A DNA stretch of 64,000 nt, from assembly GCF_023380265.1 (NCBI RefSeq), contig NZ_CP093366.1:1178001-1242000 (forward strand). Direction: 5' to 3'. Made by a program: the position numbers and the translations under genes. The notes under the pieces were generated by a model. It had not been told where the DNA came from. It saw only the letters and a program-made list of their open reading frames with translations, and ran no database searches. Shown here in pieces: positions 1 to 8,417 of this stretch (positions are counted from its first letter, which is position 1; the number at the start of each line of letters is the position of its first letter). This DNA is from Bombilactobacillus folatiphilus (lineage in GTDB: Bacteria; Bacillota; Bacilli; Lactobacillales; Lactobacillaceae).

Positions 1-235
1 ATGGTTCTTCTGTTGCCAGTGGCACCAAGTAAGATTTTCCATCAATGACAAAATTCTGCGCCAAGCCCAGTGGTACCCCAAATGCACCAATCTGATTTTC
101 CACCAAATGACTCGCAATTTCCGTGGGTAAACCTTGACTAGGCGTTAAAAGTTTTAAATCAGCTGCACTCAAATAACCAGCCTGATATAATTGCTGTAAA
201 CGTTGTTCTGTGGATAACTCATAAAATTTGGTCAT
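1..235 (-). CDS. mvaA: HMG-CoA reductase, N-terminal part (runs off the window)
   Basis: The start of a hydroxymethylglutaryl-CoA reductase of the class II bacterial type, which makes mevalonate from HMG-CoA for isoprenoid synthesis. Only about 78 N-terminal residues are inside the window. The visible protein starts MTKFYELSTEQR and carries the family segments ENQIGAFGVPLGLAQNF and a following LVPLATEEPS, the conserved region that includes the catalytic glutamate. Its ATG (235-233) overlaps the TGA of the thiolase gene in an ATGA arrangement, so the two are probably translationally coupled. Thiolase supplies acetoacetyl-CoA, the first step of the same pathway. The family call is secure; the length and C-terminus cannot be seen. 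Confidence 0.9.
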   Translation of the reverse strand, partial: MTKFYELSTEQRLQQLYQAGYLSAADLKLLTPSQGLPTEIASHLVENQIGAFGVPLGLAQNFVIDGKSYLVPLATEEP

Positions 236-1392
236 TGCAAATTCTCCACTTCAATCGCTAAACCTTGCCCGCCACCAACACACAAAGCTGCAATCCCTAA
301 ACACTGATGTGTGCGTTGCAATTGATGCAATAAAGTGGTGACAATGCGGGCACCAGAAGCTCCTAACGGATGCCCCAAAGCTAGAGCACCACCGTCAATA
401 TTGTATTGGGACGGCGCAATCCCGACTTCTTGTTGCACAACCAAACTTTGGCTGGCAAAAGCTTCATTAACTTCAAACAAATCAATTTGTTCAACTTTTT
501 GCTGTTGCTGTGCCAATAATTGTTGAATTGCCAGCACCGGTGTATAACCCATCAATTCTGGTTGATAACCACTTTCTTGATAGGCGACAATTCGAGCTAA
601 CGGTGTCAACTGCAAAGCTTGTGCCTGTTGAGCCGTGGTCAGCATCAACAAGCTAGCCCCATCACTCAATGGCGAAGAATTACCGGCGGTCACTGAACCT
701 TTTGCTTGATAAACCGGCTTCAGATTCGTTAACGCGTCTAATGTAGTTTGCGGACGTAAAACTTCATCTTGACTTAAAGAGGCAAACGGAATAATTTCGG
801 CATCAAAGTGCCCGGCCGTTTGCGCTTGCGTGGCTTTTTGTTGTGAAAGTAACGCATATTCATCCAATTGTTGACGTGTTAAATGATATTGTTGATTCAA
901 ATTTTCCGCAGTGACGCCCATCGGATATTGACCAAACGCATCATTCAAGCCATCATAAAATAAACTATCAATAACTTCAGACTGATCAAAACTCTGCTTG
1001 CCATTACGGCGCACAAAACCCGGTGCTTGTGACATACTTTCCACACCACCGGCTAACACAAACTTGGCATCACCCAAGGTTAGTGCTCCTTGAGCCACCC
1101 GCAAGGCTTTTAACCCCGAACCACACACTTGATTGAGGGTCAGTGCTGTGCCCGCTACTGGCAAACCAGCGTTTAATTGAACTTGACGCGCCAAATTTTG
1201 TCCCAGACCGGTGGACAAAACATTGCCTAAAATCACTTGATCAATCAGTTGTGGATCAAATTGCTCTCGTATCAGAATTTGTTGAGCTAATTGCGTTGCC
1301 AAATCAACCGCACTTAAATTCTTCAAACTGCCCTGAAACTTGCCAATTGGCGTCCGATAAGCCGCCGTAATTACAATGTCATTGGGTTTCAA
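232..1392 (-). CDS. Acetyl-CoA C-acetyltransferase (thiolase)
   Basis: Biosynthetic thiolase condensing two acetyl-CoA to acetoacetyl-CoA, the entry to the mevalonate pathway; cytosolic. Family residues are all visible: the acyl-accepting Cys in NQVCGSG near residue 90, the NEAFA motif near 310, the GHPLG histidine near 341 and the second Cys in CVGGGQG near 371. Length of 386 residues is normal. An open frame begins further up at a GTG (1401), but that GTG touches the AGGA; the AGGAG lies eight bases before a TTG at 1392, giving MKPNDIVITAAYRTP, so I choose the TTG. The gene is upstream of and overlaps mvaA. Confidence 0.93.
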   Translation of the reverse strand: MKPNDIVITAAYRTPIGKFQGSLKNLSAVDLATQLAQQILIREQFDPQLIDQVILGNVLSTGLGQNLARQVQLNAGLPVAGTALTLNQVCGSGLKALRVAQGALTLGDAKFVLAGGVESMSQAPGFVRRNGKQSFDQSEVIDSLFYDGLNDAFGQYPMGVTAENLNQQYHLTRQQLDEYALLSQQKATQAQTAGHFDAEIIPFASLSQDEVLRPQTTLDALTNLKPVYQAKGSVTAGNSSPLSDGASLLMLTTAQQAQALQLTPLARIVAYQESGYQPELMGYTPVLAIQQLLAQQQQKVEQIDLFEVNEAFASQSLVVQQEVGIAPSQYNIDGGALALGHPLGASGARIVTTLLHQLQRTHQCLGIAALCVGGGQGLAIEVENLQ

Positions 1393-1441
1393 AAACTTCA
1401 CTCCTGTAAGATTGCTATTATTTTGATGAAAGAAGAAACAA

Positions 1442-1735
1442 ATGAATGTTCAAACCTTAATCCAACTTGTTGCCGATGTGAAACCAAATTTTCAACTTTA
1501 CTATGAGGATAATCAGCGACAGCATCTTGGAATCTCCAGTATATCATCAAGCAAATCTAATACAAATCATTATTTAGAACTTAAAACCAGTTCACACACG
1601 TCCTACAAAATCTGGGAACTGCGCTTATTACTCAAAACTCAAGATCCAAAAGCCTTAATTGTAGTTGTCCACAAAAAAATTCATCACCAAATCTTTGGAA
1701 TCAGATTCAGTGATGAATGCGTATACTTCAAATAA
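1442..1735 (+). CDS. Small hypothetical protein (97 aa)
   Basis: A 97-residue open frame, not recognised. It has no signal peptide or membrane span, and is rich in Ser, Lys and His in the middle with a beta-type pattern in the second half (IWELRLLLK, ALIVVVHKK, IFGIRF). A weak purine-rich ribosome site (AAAGAAGAAA) lies before the ATG. It sits alone between two minus-strand genes: its start is 49 bases from the thiolase start and its stop is five bases from the galU stop. Codon use looks like the neighbours. It fits a small cytosolic protein, but no function can be given. Confidence 0.55.
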   Translation: MNVQTLIQLVADVKPNFQLYYEDNQRQHLGISSISSSKSNTNHYLELKTSSHTSYKIWELRLLLKTQDPKALIVVVHKKIHHQIFGIRFSDECVYFK

Positions 1736-1740
1736 AATGC

Positions 1741-2640
1741 TTACTTATCAGTATTTTCTGCTGCTAATTTTTGTCCCAAATCAATCAAATATTGACGCAA
1801 TTCGTCCTTAACTTCGGGGTGATTCAAACCATATTCAATGCTGGTTTTCATATAGCCAAACTTATTACCGACATCATAGCGCTGCCCCTTGAATTCATGA
1901 GCAAAGACCCGCTGCGTCTTATTCAAGCGGTCAATTGCATCTGTTAATTGAATTTCGTTGCCTGCACCAGGTTCTTGCGTATCCAACATCGCAAAAATAT
2001 CTGGCGTCAACAAATACCGACCAATAATTGCCAAATTACTAGGCGCTTGTTCAACTGCCGGCTTTTCAACAAAGTTTTTAACACGGTATAACCCCGGATC
2101 CACTTCACCATCAGGATCAATAACTCCATATTTAGAAACTTCTTGCTTCGGCACTTGCATTACGGCCAACGTGGAGGCGTGCGTTTGATTGTAATCATTA
2201 ATCAATTGCTTGGTCAATGGAATTTGATCAGACATCAAATCATCGCCTAACATCACCACAAAAGGTTCATCGCCGACAAATGACTTAGCTAAACTAACTG
2301 CATCACCCAAACCATTCGGATAAGATTGGCGTGTAAAATACAAATTCACCCCAATATGGGTTGTATTCTGCACAATTTTTAACAATTCATCCTTATGCTT
2401 TGCCTGCAAATTCTGCTCTAATTCAGGCGCCGAATCAAAATGATCTTCAATCGGCCGTTTACCCTTGCCAGTAATAATTAAAATATCTTCAATTCCTGAC
2501 GCTTTAGCCTCTTCAACAATAAATTGAATCGTCGGCTTATCAACAATGGGTAACATTTCTTTAGCCATTGCCTTTGTAATGGGTAAAAAACGGGTACCTA
2601 AACCGGCGGCAGGAATAACTGCTTTGCGAACTTTTACCAT
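1741..2640 (-). CDS. galU: UTP--glucose-1-phosphate uridylyltransferase
   Basis: Makes UDP-glucose from UTP and glucose-1-phosphate for cell-wall and capsule precursors and the Leloir pathway; cytosolic. The N-terminal nucleotidyltransferase signature ([10 protein letters not shown], then [13 protein letters not shown]) is at residues 10-37, followed by VVMLGDDLM (sugar-nucleotide/metal site) and NFVEKPA. Length of 299 residues matches bacterial GalU. It follows yihY on the same strand after about 75 bases, so map, yihY and galU may be one transcript. Confidence 0.95.
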   Translation of the reverse strand: MVKVRKAVIPAAGLGTRFLPITKAMAKEMLPIVDKPTIQFIVEEAKASGIEDILIITGKGKRPIEDHFDSAPELEQNLQAKHKDELLKIVQNTTHIGVNLYFTRQSYPNGLGDAVSLAKSFVGDEPFVVMLGDDLMSDQIPLTKQLINDYNQTHASTLAVMQVPKQEVSKYGVIDPDGEVDPGLYRVKNFVEKPAVEQAPSNLAIIGRYLLTPDIFAMLDTQEPGAGNEIQLTDAIDRLNKTQRVFAHEFKGQRYDVGNKFGYMKTSIEYGLNHPEVKDELRQYLIDLGQKLAAENTDK

Positions 2641-2714
2641 AATATCGTGATTCCTCTCAAAATTAAATTCTTAGACTAATCATACAACAAAATCATGAAT
2701 TTATGACGAATTTC

Positions 2715-3668
2715 TTACTTATGATACAAACGCTTAATTCCCACCGATTTAACCAATTCACCGCTCATACTACGCGTCATTGCGGCGTTAATTGCTGCAC
2801 CAATTAAAAAAATATAAGCAATAAAATTCATCCACAAAATTAAAATAAAAAACGTGCCAATTGTCCCATACGAGTTCCAACGACCACCAAAATACTTGAT
2901 ATACAATGAAAAGAACTGTGTCATCAAACTAAATCCCAAAGCTGAAAAAAACGTCCCCGGCAGTAAATAACGTAATTTAATATTGGAATTAGGCAAAAAA
3001 ACATATGCTAACAATAAAATCCCAATTAAAATAATAGCTGTCACAGGCCATTTCCAGTGCAATAAATTCTGAAACAGATTAGCCTTAAAAGACATATAAG
3101 GTGCCAGCCAATCAAGAATTTGCTGACCTAAAATCAAAGTCACCGACAAAATAAGTAAACTGATCACGAATAAGGCTGTAAAGACTACCGCGGTACTTCG
3201 CAAAATAATGGAATTCAAGAAAGATTTTTTGGTATAAATGGTTTGATTATCCAGTCCATAAACCAGATTAATACTACGTTTTAAGATATTCACCAAGCCG
3301 GAACTAGACCACAAAGTACCAATGATACCAAATGACAACAGACCATCACTTTTTTGCGTGAGCAACTTAACCAGAATTGGATTCAAAAAGCCACCTATTT
3401 TGCGGGGCACCAAGTCTTTGATATATGTTAAAACAAAATGAGGATCCAAGTGGAAGAATGGCAAAATACTGCCCACAAACGAAATCAACGGAAAAAAAGA
3501 TAGTAAACCATAATAAACTACGGCTTTGGATGATATCGCCAAATCCCCATCCTTCATTCCTTGAGATACCAATTGAATGAAGTATTGTCCTTTTTTCCAC
3601 CATGGCAAATTCGTTTCAAATAAAGGTGTTGGTGTTTGCTCTGAACGTTTCGAGCTTTGTTCAGTCAT
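2715..3668 (-). CDS. YihY/BrkB family membrane protein
   Basis: An integral membrane protein of the YihY (UPF0761, formerly ribonuclease BN) family, 317 residues. About six hydrophobic segments are visible, with the family motif GLLSFFPLISFVGSILPFF near residue 55 and the WSSSGLVNILKRSINLVYG region near 120. Members are of uncertain function; the old RNase BN assignment is not accepted for this family. The ATG is two bases after the map stop codon and no clear ribosome site is visible, which suggests translation coupled to map. The family call is firm, the role is open. Confidence 0.88.
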   Translation of the reverse strand: MTEQSSKRSEQTPTPLFETNLPWWKKGQYFIQLVSQGMKDGDLAISSKAVVYYGLLSFFPLISFVGSILPFFHLDPHFVLTYIKDLVPRKIGGFLNPILVKLLTQKSDGLLSFGIIGTLWSSSGLVNILKRSINLVYGLDNQTIYTKKSFLNSIILRSTAVVFTALFVISLLILSVTLILGQQILDWLAPYMSFKANLFQNLLHWKWPVTAIILIGILLLAYVFLPNSNIKLRYLLPGTFFSALGFSLMTQFFSLYIKYFGGRWNSYGTIGTFFILILWMNFIAYIFLIGAAINAAMTRSMSGELVKSVGIKRLYHK

Positions 3669-3670
3669 GA

Positions 3671-4459
3671 TTATAAATAAGCTTGATCCGCAATGGGATC
3701 TTGGGAAGTAAGAATTTTGGGACCATCTTTGGTGATCGCCAAGGTATGTTCATATTGAGCTGAAGTCGTTCCATCGGCTGACACAAAATATTCCCAATTA
3801 TTTGGGGTGAATTTACTGTCAATTTCCCAAGTTCCTAAATTCACCATCGGTTCAATTGTAATTGTCATCCCTTCTTTGAGCCGCAAACCCTTACCCGGTT
3901 CACCATAATGCGGCACATTGGGTGCTTCGTGCATTGTCGGCTGAATTCCATGGCCAATCAAATCACGGACTACACCCATTTTTTCTTGATCTTCTACATA
4001 ATGTTGAATCGCATAACCAATATCACCTAGGCGATTGCCAACGACGGCTTGATCAATCCCCAGATACAAGGCTTTTTTAGTTACGTTCATCAAATGCTGT
4101 TTTTCAGGCGAAATCGTCCCCACAGCGTAACACCAACAGGAATCACTTTGATAACCGTCTAATTCTACTGTCATATCAACTTTCACAATATCGCCGTCAT
4201 GCAAAATTAATTCTTTACGCGGCTCCGCATGAGCCACTTCATCATTGACACACACACAAGTTGCATATTGATAACCTTCAAATCCCTTTTCAGATGGATG
4301 CCCACCATGATCGGTAATAAATTTATCAGCAAAATTTTCAATTTCCATGCTGGAGATACCCGGCTTAATAATATTGCGCAACCCTAAATGGGTTTGAGCT
4401 AACAGCGCCCCCGATTTTCTCATTCCTGCAATTTCACGTTCTGACTTTAATGTAATCAA
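3671..4459 (-). CDS. map: Methionine aminopeptidase, type I
   Basis: Removes the initiator methionine from new proteins; dinuclear metal enzyme in the cytosol. The five metal ligands can be placed: the two Asp in the VDMTVELDGYQSDSCW region, the His of GHGIQPTMHE, the Glu of TITIEPM and the Glu of YEHTLAIT. The open frame reaches an upstream ATG at 4501, but a GGAGG ends seven bases before a TTG at 4459, giving MITLKSEREIAGM, the normal start for the family; I therefore use the TTG (262 aa). The tail beyond the last Glu (GPKILTSQDPIADQAYL) is usual for lactic acid bacteria. Confidence 0.94.
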   Translation of the reverse strand: MITLKSEREIAGMRKSGALLAQTHLGLRNIIKPGISSMEIENFADKFITDHGGHPSEKGFEGYQYATCVCVNDEVAHAEPRKELILHDGDIVKVDMTVELDGYQSDSCWCYAVGTISPEKQHLMNVTKKALYLGIDQAVVGNRLGDIGYAIQHYVEDQEKMGVVRDLIGHGIQPTMHEAPNVPHYGEPGKGLRLKEGMTITIEPMVNLGTWEIDSKFTPNNWEYFVSADGTTSAQYEHTLAITKDGPKILTSQDPIADQAYL

Positions 4460-4601
4460 TCCAATACCTCCACTTTTTTCTCTTTTATAATTATAGCTCA
4501 CTCACCAAATAATTGACGACCAAAATCATTTTCTGGTTCAGCTTCACGAGAAGCACGTAATTTGGTACAATAGTTGCCGAGATTATGAGATTGGGGTTGG
4601 A

Positions 4602-5057
4602 TTGTTGACCAAGGTAAAAATCGTTTACGCCAGCATGACCGGCAATGATGAAGAGATGGCGGATCTGTTGTGCGAAAATTTTGAACAGGCAGGAATGGAC
4701 GTCGATGTATCTGAAATCTCGCAAACAGATGCTGCTGATTACCAAACTGCGGATCTCTGTGTGTTAGTTAGTTATACTTATTCGGACGGTGACGAAGGTA
4801 ATATTCCCGATGAAGGTTTGGACTTCTATCACGATTTGGCGGAAACTGATTTGACTGGTAAAATTTTTGGTGTGTGCGGTTCAGGCGACACCTTTTATCA
4901 AGATTTTGCCGTTGCGGTGGACCACTTTGCGACCGTCTTTCAACGCGCGGGAGCAATTAAAGGGGCAACTAGTGTCAAAGTAGAATTGGCCCCACAATCA
5001 AAGGATGTTGCGAATTTAAACCAATTTGCCCGAACTTTGATCCAACATTTTAAATAG
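4602..5057 (+). CDS. Flavodoxin
   Basis: Small FMN-binding electron carrier of 151 residues. The phosphate-binding loop (YASMTGNDEEMA) is at residues 9-20; the isoalloxazine-contacting loops are recognisable at VSYTYSDGDEGNIPD (near 57-71) and GVCGSGDTFYQDF (near 90-102). No cysteine cluster or membrane span. The start is a TTG; two tandem TTG codons (4602, 4605) are possible after a GGGG-type ribosome site. It is divergent from map and 16 bases upstream of the GtrA gene, so the two plus-strand genes may be co-transcribed. In bacteria with the mevalonate route flavodoxin typically serves other redox enzymes; the partner here is unknown. Confidence 0.9.
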   Translation: MLTKVKIVYASMTGNDEEMADLLCENFEQAGMDVDVSEISQTDAADYQTADLCVLVSYTYSDGDEGNIPDEGLDFYHDLAETDLTGKIFGVCGSGDTFYQDFAVAVDHFATVFQRAGAIKGATSVKVELAPQSKDVANLNQFARTLIQHFK

Positions 5058-5073
5058 AAAAAGAAGCTTATTA

Positions 5074-5520
5074 ATGAACATTTATAAAAAGCATCGTGAT
5101 TTCATTATTTATACGATCTATGGCTTTTTGGCCTCCGTCATCAACGTCATTATGTTTAACGTATTGCACAACCATTGGCATATCAATTTATTGCTGGCTA
5201 ATACCGGTGCTTGGTTAATTGCCAACGTATTTTCATTTATTGTCAATAAAAAATTAGTTTTTCACACTAATTATCAGAGCTGGTCGACATTTTTTAAAGA
5301 AAGTAGCCTTTTTTTGTCTCAACGTCTTTTATCGTTGATTCTGGACAATATTATCATGTGGTTGGGCATCAGTTTCTTGCATTGGAACAACTTAATCATC
5401 AAAATGGTTGACCAAATCATTGTGGGATTGGTCAATTACTTATCCACACAAGCTATTTTTTTACAAGAAAATAGTCCGATGGTGCAACGAATCCAGCAAC
5501 ACGTTCATAAAAATAAATAG
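5074..5520 (+). CDS. GtrA family membrane protein
   Basis: A 148-residue protein with four predicted membrane helices (near residues 11-30, 38-58, 80-100 and 108-128), typical of the GtrA/DPMS family that is thought to help move lipid-linked sugars across the membrane for cell-wall or polysaccharide glycosylation. The family pattern YGFLASVIN... and the NKKLVF motif after helix 2 are present. It follows flavodoxin by 16 bases and its stop codon lies inside the stem of a terminator. No glycosyltransferase is adjacent, so its partner is not visible. Confidence 0.85.
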   Translation: MNIYKKHRDFIIYTIYGFLASVINVIMFNVLHNHWHINLLLANTGAWLIANVFSFIVNKKLVFHTNYQSWSTFFKESSLFLSQRLLSLILDNIIMWLGISFLHWNNLIIKMVDQIIVGLVNYLSTQAIFLQENSPMVQRIQQHVHKNK

Positions 5521-5574
5521 ACTGTCAATGTGATCTGAAGTAACTCAACAGATGCGCACTGGGCAGTCTTTTTT
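5519..5574 (+). terminator. Intrinsic terminator after GtrA
   Basis: Inverted arms AGACTGTC (5519-5526) and GGCAGTCT (5562-5569), one G-U pair, followed by a six-T run. The loop is long and can form inner pairs. It ends the flavodoxin-GtrA transcript. Confidence 0.7.
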
Positions 5575-5585
5575 AAACTAATTTT

Positions 5586-6938
5586 TTAAATTTTCTCAAA
5601 TGTGGTCATTGTGCCTAAAGCTGGTTCAGCCAATAATTGCAAATTACGGTTATTAATTTTTAACGCAATCAACTGGTGTAATAATGGTGCATCAATGAAG
5701 AGTTTGCCCTTCAAATCTTGCACGACTGCGCAAGTCATCGTCCCAAATTTCGCCACTAATTGTCCTTTATAATCACGCAATTCAATAGTCCCATAACCAG
5801 GATGTTGATAAGTCCCTAACCAACGGGAATGACTGGCAACTTCGAACTTGGTATCGCCAAATTGTGCTTGCTCTTTCGCCTTTTGTTGTGCTTTATTTTG
5901 GCGTTCGATATATCGAATTTTTTGGGACCAATCAACTTTGTCTAACCCAGCAGCCGCATCAATAATTTGATATGGCACAGCAAAAGTAGCATTAGTACTA
6001 TCCATATTAGTCAGCATTACAAAAGACAAGTCCAAATCAGGCACAAAGCCCAACATAGCACAATAACCAATAAACGAACCGCTGTGATAAAAATACTTAT
6101 AACCACGATAAGTTTCCATCATCATGCCAAAGCCATACGCACTAAACTGCGGCTTAGCAAACGGTCGACTGGGGGTCATGACGACTTGAGGCTTATACAT
6201 TTGCGCTAAATTATTGGCGTCATGCTTTTGATAATTGTACAAATGAAATTGCGACCAAGCCAACAAATCCTCAGGCATCGACAACATGCTGCTAGCCCCA
6301 CCCAAATGGCCCGGAGACATAAAAGTAATTTTCTTTCGCCCCTGTGTAAATCTAAAGTACGGTGGCGCAATGGGCGCCAAACTCCGCTCATCATGAACAT
6401 AAGTGTGCTTCAATTGTAACAAATCTAATAAATTTTCCTGTAAGTAAGTATAATAATCGGTTCCTAATACTTGTTCCAATGCATAAGTTAACACGCCAAA
6501 CATCAAATTATTATATTGCATTCGATACCGGACATCGACATTTGGTTTTAAATAACGAACTTTTTGAGCTACTTGCGCCAAAGTCAACGGACCATTAGTA
6601 AAACGCATTAAATCATGGGCTGGCAAGCCACTACGATGAGACAATAAATCGCGCCACGTTAATGATTTAGTTGCATGCTCATCAAACATTTGAAAATCAG
6701 ACCAAGCTTGTTGAATCGGCTGATCTAAATCCAAAATTTTAGCATCTGCCAATCGACAAATGGTTGTCGCTAAAAATGACTTGGAAATCGACGCAATCGG
6801 AAAGACCCAGTCGGGGTCATATGTACCATAACCTTGCGTAAAAGTTTGACCATGACTAGAAATGCCGACACCGCAAGCTGGTAAATGAAATTGTTGAATC
6901 GTTTGTGCTAATTCACTAGATAATTGTTCAAAATTCAT
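5586..6938 (-). CDS. Serine hydrolase, beta-lactamase/class C family
   Basis: A 450-residue penicillin-binding-protein-like hydrolase. The catalytic SxxK is S50-I-S-K53 (in FPIASISKSF), the second motif is the Tyr of RMQYNNLMFG near residue 143, and the third is HSG in YHSGSFIGY near 282, in place of the usual KTG. A C-terminal lipocalin-like extension (HSRWLGTYQHPGYGTIELRDY onwards) resembles the DUF3471-type domain of this family. There is no signal peptide or membrane anchor, so it is probably cytosolic, which argues for an esterase or peptidase role rather than wall synthesis. Divergent from the aldo/keto reductase. Substrate unknown. Confidence 0.88.
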   Translation of the reverse strand: MNFEQLSSELAQTIQQFHLPACGVGISSHGQTFTQGYGTYDPDWVFPIASISKSFLATTICRLADAKILDLDQPIQQAWSDFQMFDEHATKSLTWRDLLSHRSGLPAHDLMRFTNGPLTLAQVAQKVRYLKPNVDVRYRMQYNNLMFGVLTYALEQVLGTDYYTYLQENLLDLLQLKHTYVHDERSLAPIAPPYFRFTQGRKKITFMSPGHLGGASSMLSMPEDLLAWSQFHLYNYQKHDANNLAQMYKPQVVMTPSRPFAKPQFSAYGFGMMMETYRGYKYFYHSGSFIGYCAMLGFVPDLDLSFVMLTNMDSTNATFAVPYQIIDAAAGLDKVDWSQKIRYIERQNKAQQKAKEQAQFGDTKFEVASHSRWLGTYQHPGYGTIELRDYKGQLVAKFGTMTCAVVQDLKGKLFIDAPLLHQLIALKINNRNLQLLAEPALGTMTTFEKI

Positions 6939-7036
6939 CGTTTTTCTCCTTTTAATGTTTAGTATAAATTTTTAACCTTTAAATACAAGATTTTTTCGGA
7001 AATTAATTTTATACTAGCTCCTAGGAGGAAAATATT

Positions 7037-7957
7037 ATGAAATATGTAACAATCAGTCCAGAACTCAATCAAGTTTCGAACCTAGCTTTAGGAATCATGC
7101 GCTGGGGCGATCTCACCATTGAGCAAGCAACTGCAGCACTCATTGCCGCTCAACAGTGTGGAATCAACTTTTTAGATTCGGCGGATATTTATAGTCATGG
7201 TCGTTGCGAGGAAGTCTTTGGACAAGCCTTTCAAATGGGGAACTTTCAACGAGATGATTGGTTCATACAATCTAAAGTCGGGATTGTGCCACATAAACGT
7301 TATGACTTTTCTAAGCAACACCTGTTAGATAGTGTCGACACAATTTTGTCGCGCATGCAAATTGATTATCTGGACTTGTTAGTCCTACATCGACCTGATC
7401 CGCTCATGGATTTAACCGAAATCCAAACAGCTTTTGATATTTTGATAGCTAATGGCAAAGTCCATCATTTTGGTGTTTCTAATTTTAATGCCGCTCAAAT
7501 TAAATTATTACAATCAGGTTTGCACCAAAAATTAGTCGTTAATCAATTACAATTTAGTTTGGCGCATACAGCGATGATCGATTTTGGCTTACATACCAAT
7601 CTAGATGACGCAGCCGGAATTGATCGTGATGATGGAACCTTGGAGTATTGCCAGCAACACCAGCTAACCGTCCAAGCGTGGTCACCATTTCAACATGGTT
7701 TTTCTGTAGGTACCTTTATTGACAACCCCCATTTTGGCAACCTAAACGTTGTTCTGGATCAATTAGCTCATAAATATCAAACTAATAAAAATGCCGTAGC
7801 CGCGGCTTGGATTCTACGACATCCCGCAAAGTGGCAAGTAATTCTTGGAACCACCCACCCAGATCATATTATTAATAGCGCCCAATGTAATAATTTTACG
7901 TTAACACGTCAGGAATGGTATAACCTCTATCTAGCGGCCGGACATGATTTACCATAG
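7037..7957 (+). CDS. Aldo/keto reductase (YdhF-like)
   Basis: NADPH-dependent carbonyl reductase with a TIM-barrel fold, 306 residues. The catalytic tetrad can be placed as Asp and Tyr in FLDSADIYSHG (near 45-55), Lys in FIQSKVGI (near 82) and His in LVLHRPDPL (near 117). NADPH-contacting segments GVSNF and GTTHPDHI follow. A strong AGGAGG ribosome site precedes the ATG. The gene is divergent from the serine hydrolase and ends 73 bases before the DinJ gene. Physiological substrate cannot be read from the sequence. Confidence 0.92.
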   Translation: MKYVTISPELNQVSNLALGIMRWGDLTIEQATAALIAAQQCGINFLDSADIYSHGRCEEVFGQAFQMGNFQRDDWFIQSKVGIVPHKRYDFSKQHLLDSVDTILSRMQIDYLDLLVLHRPDPLMDLTEIQTAFDILIANGKVHHFGVSNFNAAQIKLLQSGLHQKLVVNQLQFSLAHTAMIDFGLHTNLDDAAGIDRDDGTLEYCQQHQLTVQAWSPFQHGFSVGTFIDNPHFGNLNVVLDQLAHKYQTNKNAVAAAWILRHPAKWQVILGTTHPDHIINSAQCNNFTLTRQEWYNLYLAAGHDLP

Positions 7958-8030
7958 TCCAAGACAAGAATGTCAATTTTTGATTTTATTTTTGCTCAAA
8001 TGTGCAATAATATAGTTGAGGTGAAAAGAT

Positions 8031-8306
8031 GTGGCTAAAATTGAAGTAAAAATTGCAGACAATGTTAAGCAAAAAGCACAGAATATCCTTCATACACACG
8101 GTTTAACGATTTCTGACTTTATGCAGATGGCAATGAATCGGGTTGTTGAAGAAGGACTGCCCCAATATTATGCCTTTGCTGAAAATGAATCTTTGGAACA
8201 GTCACTGCAAGAAATCGTCAGTGAACTGCCTAATGAGGAAATCACATCCAAGACAACCGTTTTGGAGGGTATCGCAAACTTAATTGAACAAAATAACAAT
8301 AAATAA
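8031..8306 (+). CDS. RelB/DinJ family antitoxin, no partner toxin
   Basis: A 91-residue protein beginning with the ribbon-helix-helix pattern of RelB/DinJ antitoxins: MAKIEVKIADNVKQKAQNIL, then HGLTISDFMQMAMNRVVEEGLP. The acidic C-terminal half (ELPNEEITSK) would normally bind a RelE/YafQ-type toxin. The start is GTG at 8031, fixed by GAGGTG seven bases upstream. No toxin follows: the next feature is a terminator at 8342 and then the opposite-strand nupC. It is either an orphan antitoxin, a remnant of a lost pair, or a stand-alone repressor. Confidence 0.85.
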   Translation: MAKIEVKIADNVKQKAQNILHTHGLTISDFMQMAMNRVVEEGLPQYYAFAENESLEQSLQEIVSELPNEEITSKTTVLEGIANLIEQNNNK

Positions 8307-8341
8307 AATTATAAACATTCATTTTATTGAATATGAACGCT

Positions 8342-8400
8342 AAAAAGGTGCTCACAATTGTCGGACTGTAATTAGTCGAATAATTGGTGAGCACTTTTTT
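8342..8400. terminator. Bidirectional terminator between dinJ and nupC
   Basis: Arms GTGCTCAC (8348-8355) and GTGAGCAC (8387-8394) extend by AATT pairing with a one-base bulge. A six-T run follows on the plus strand and a five-T run follows on the minus strand, so it can serve both dinJ and the deo operon. Confidence 0.8.
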
Positions 8401-8417
8401 AATGTTTCATAACATAG

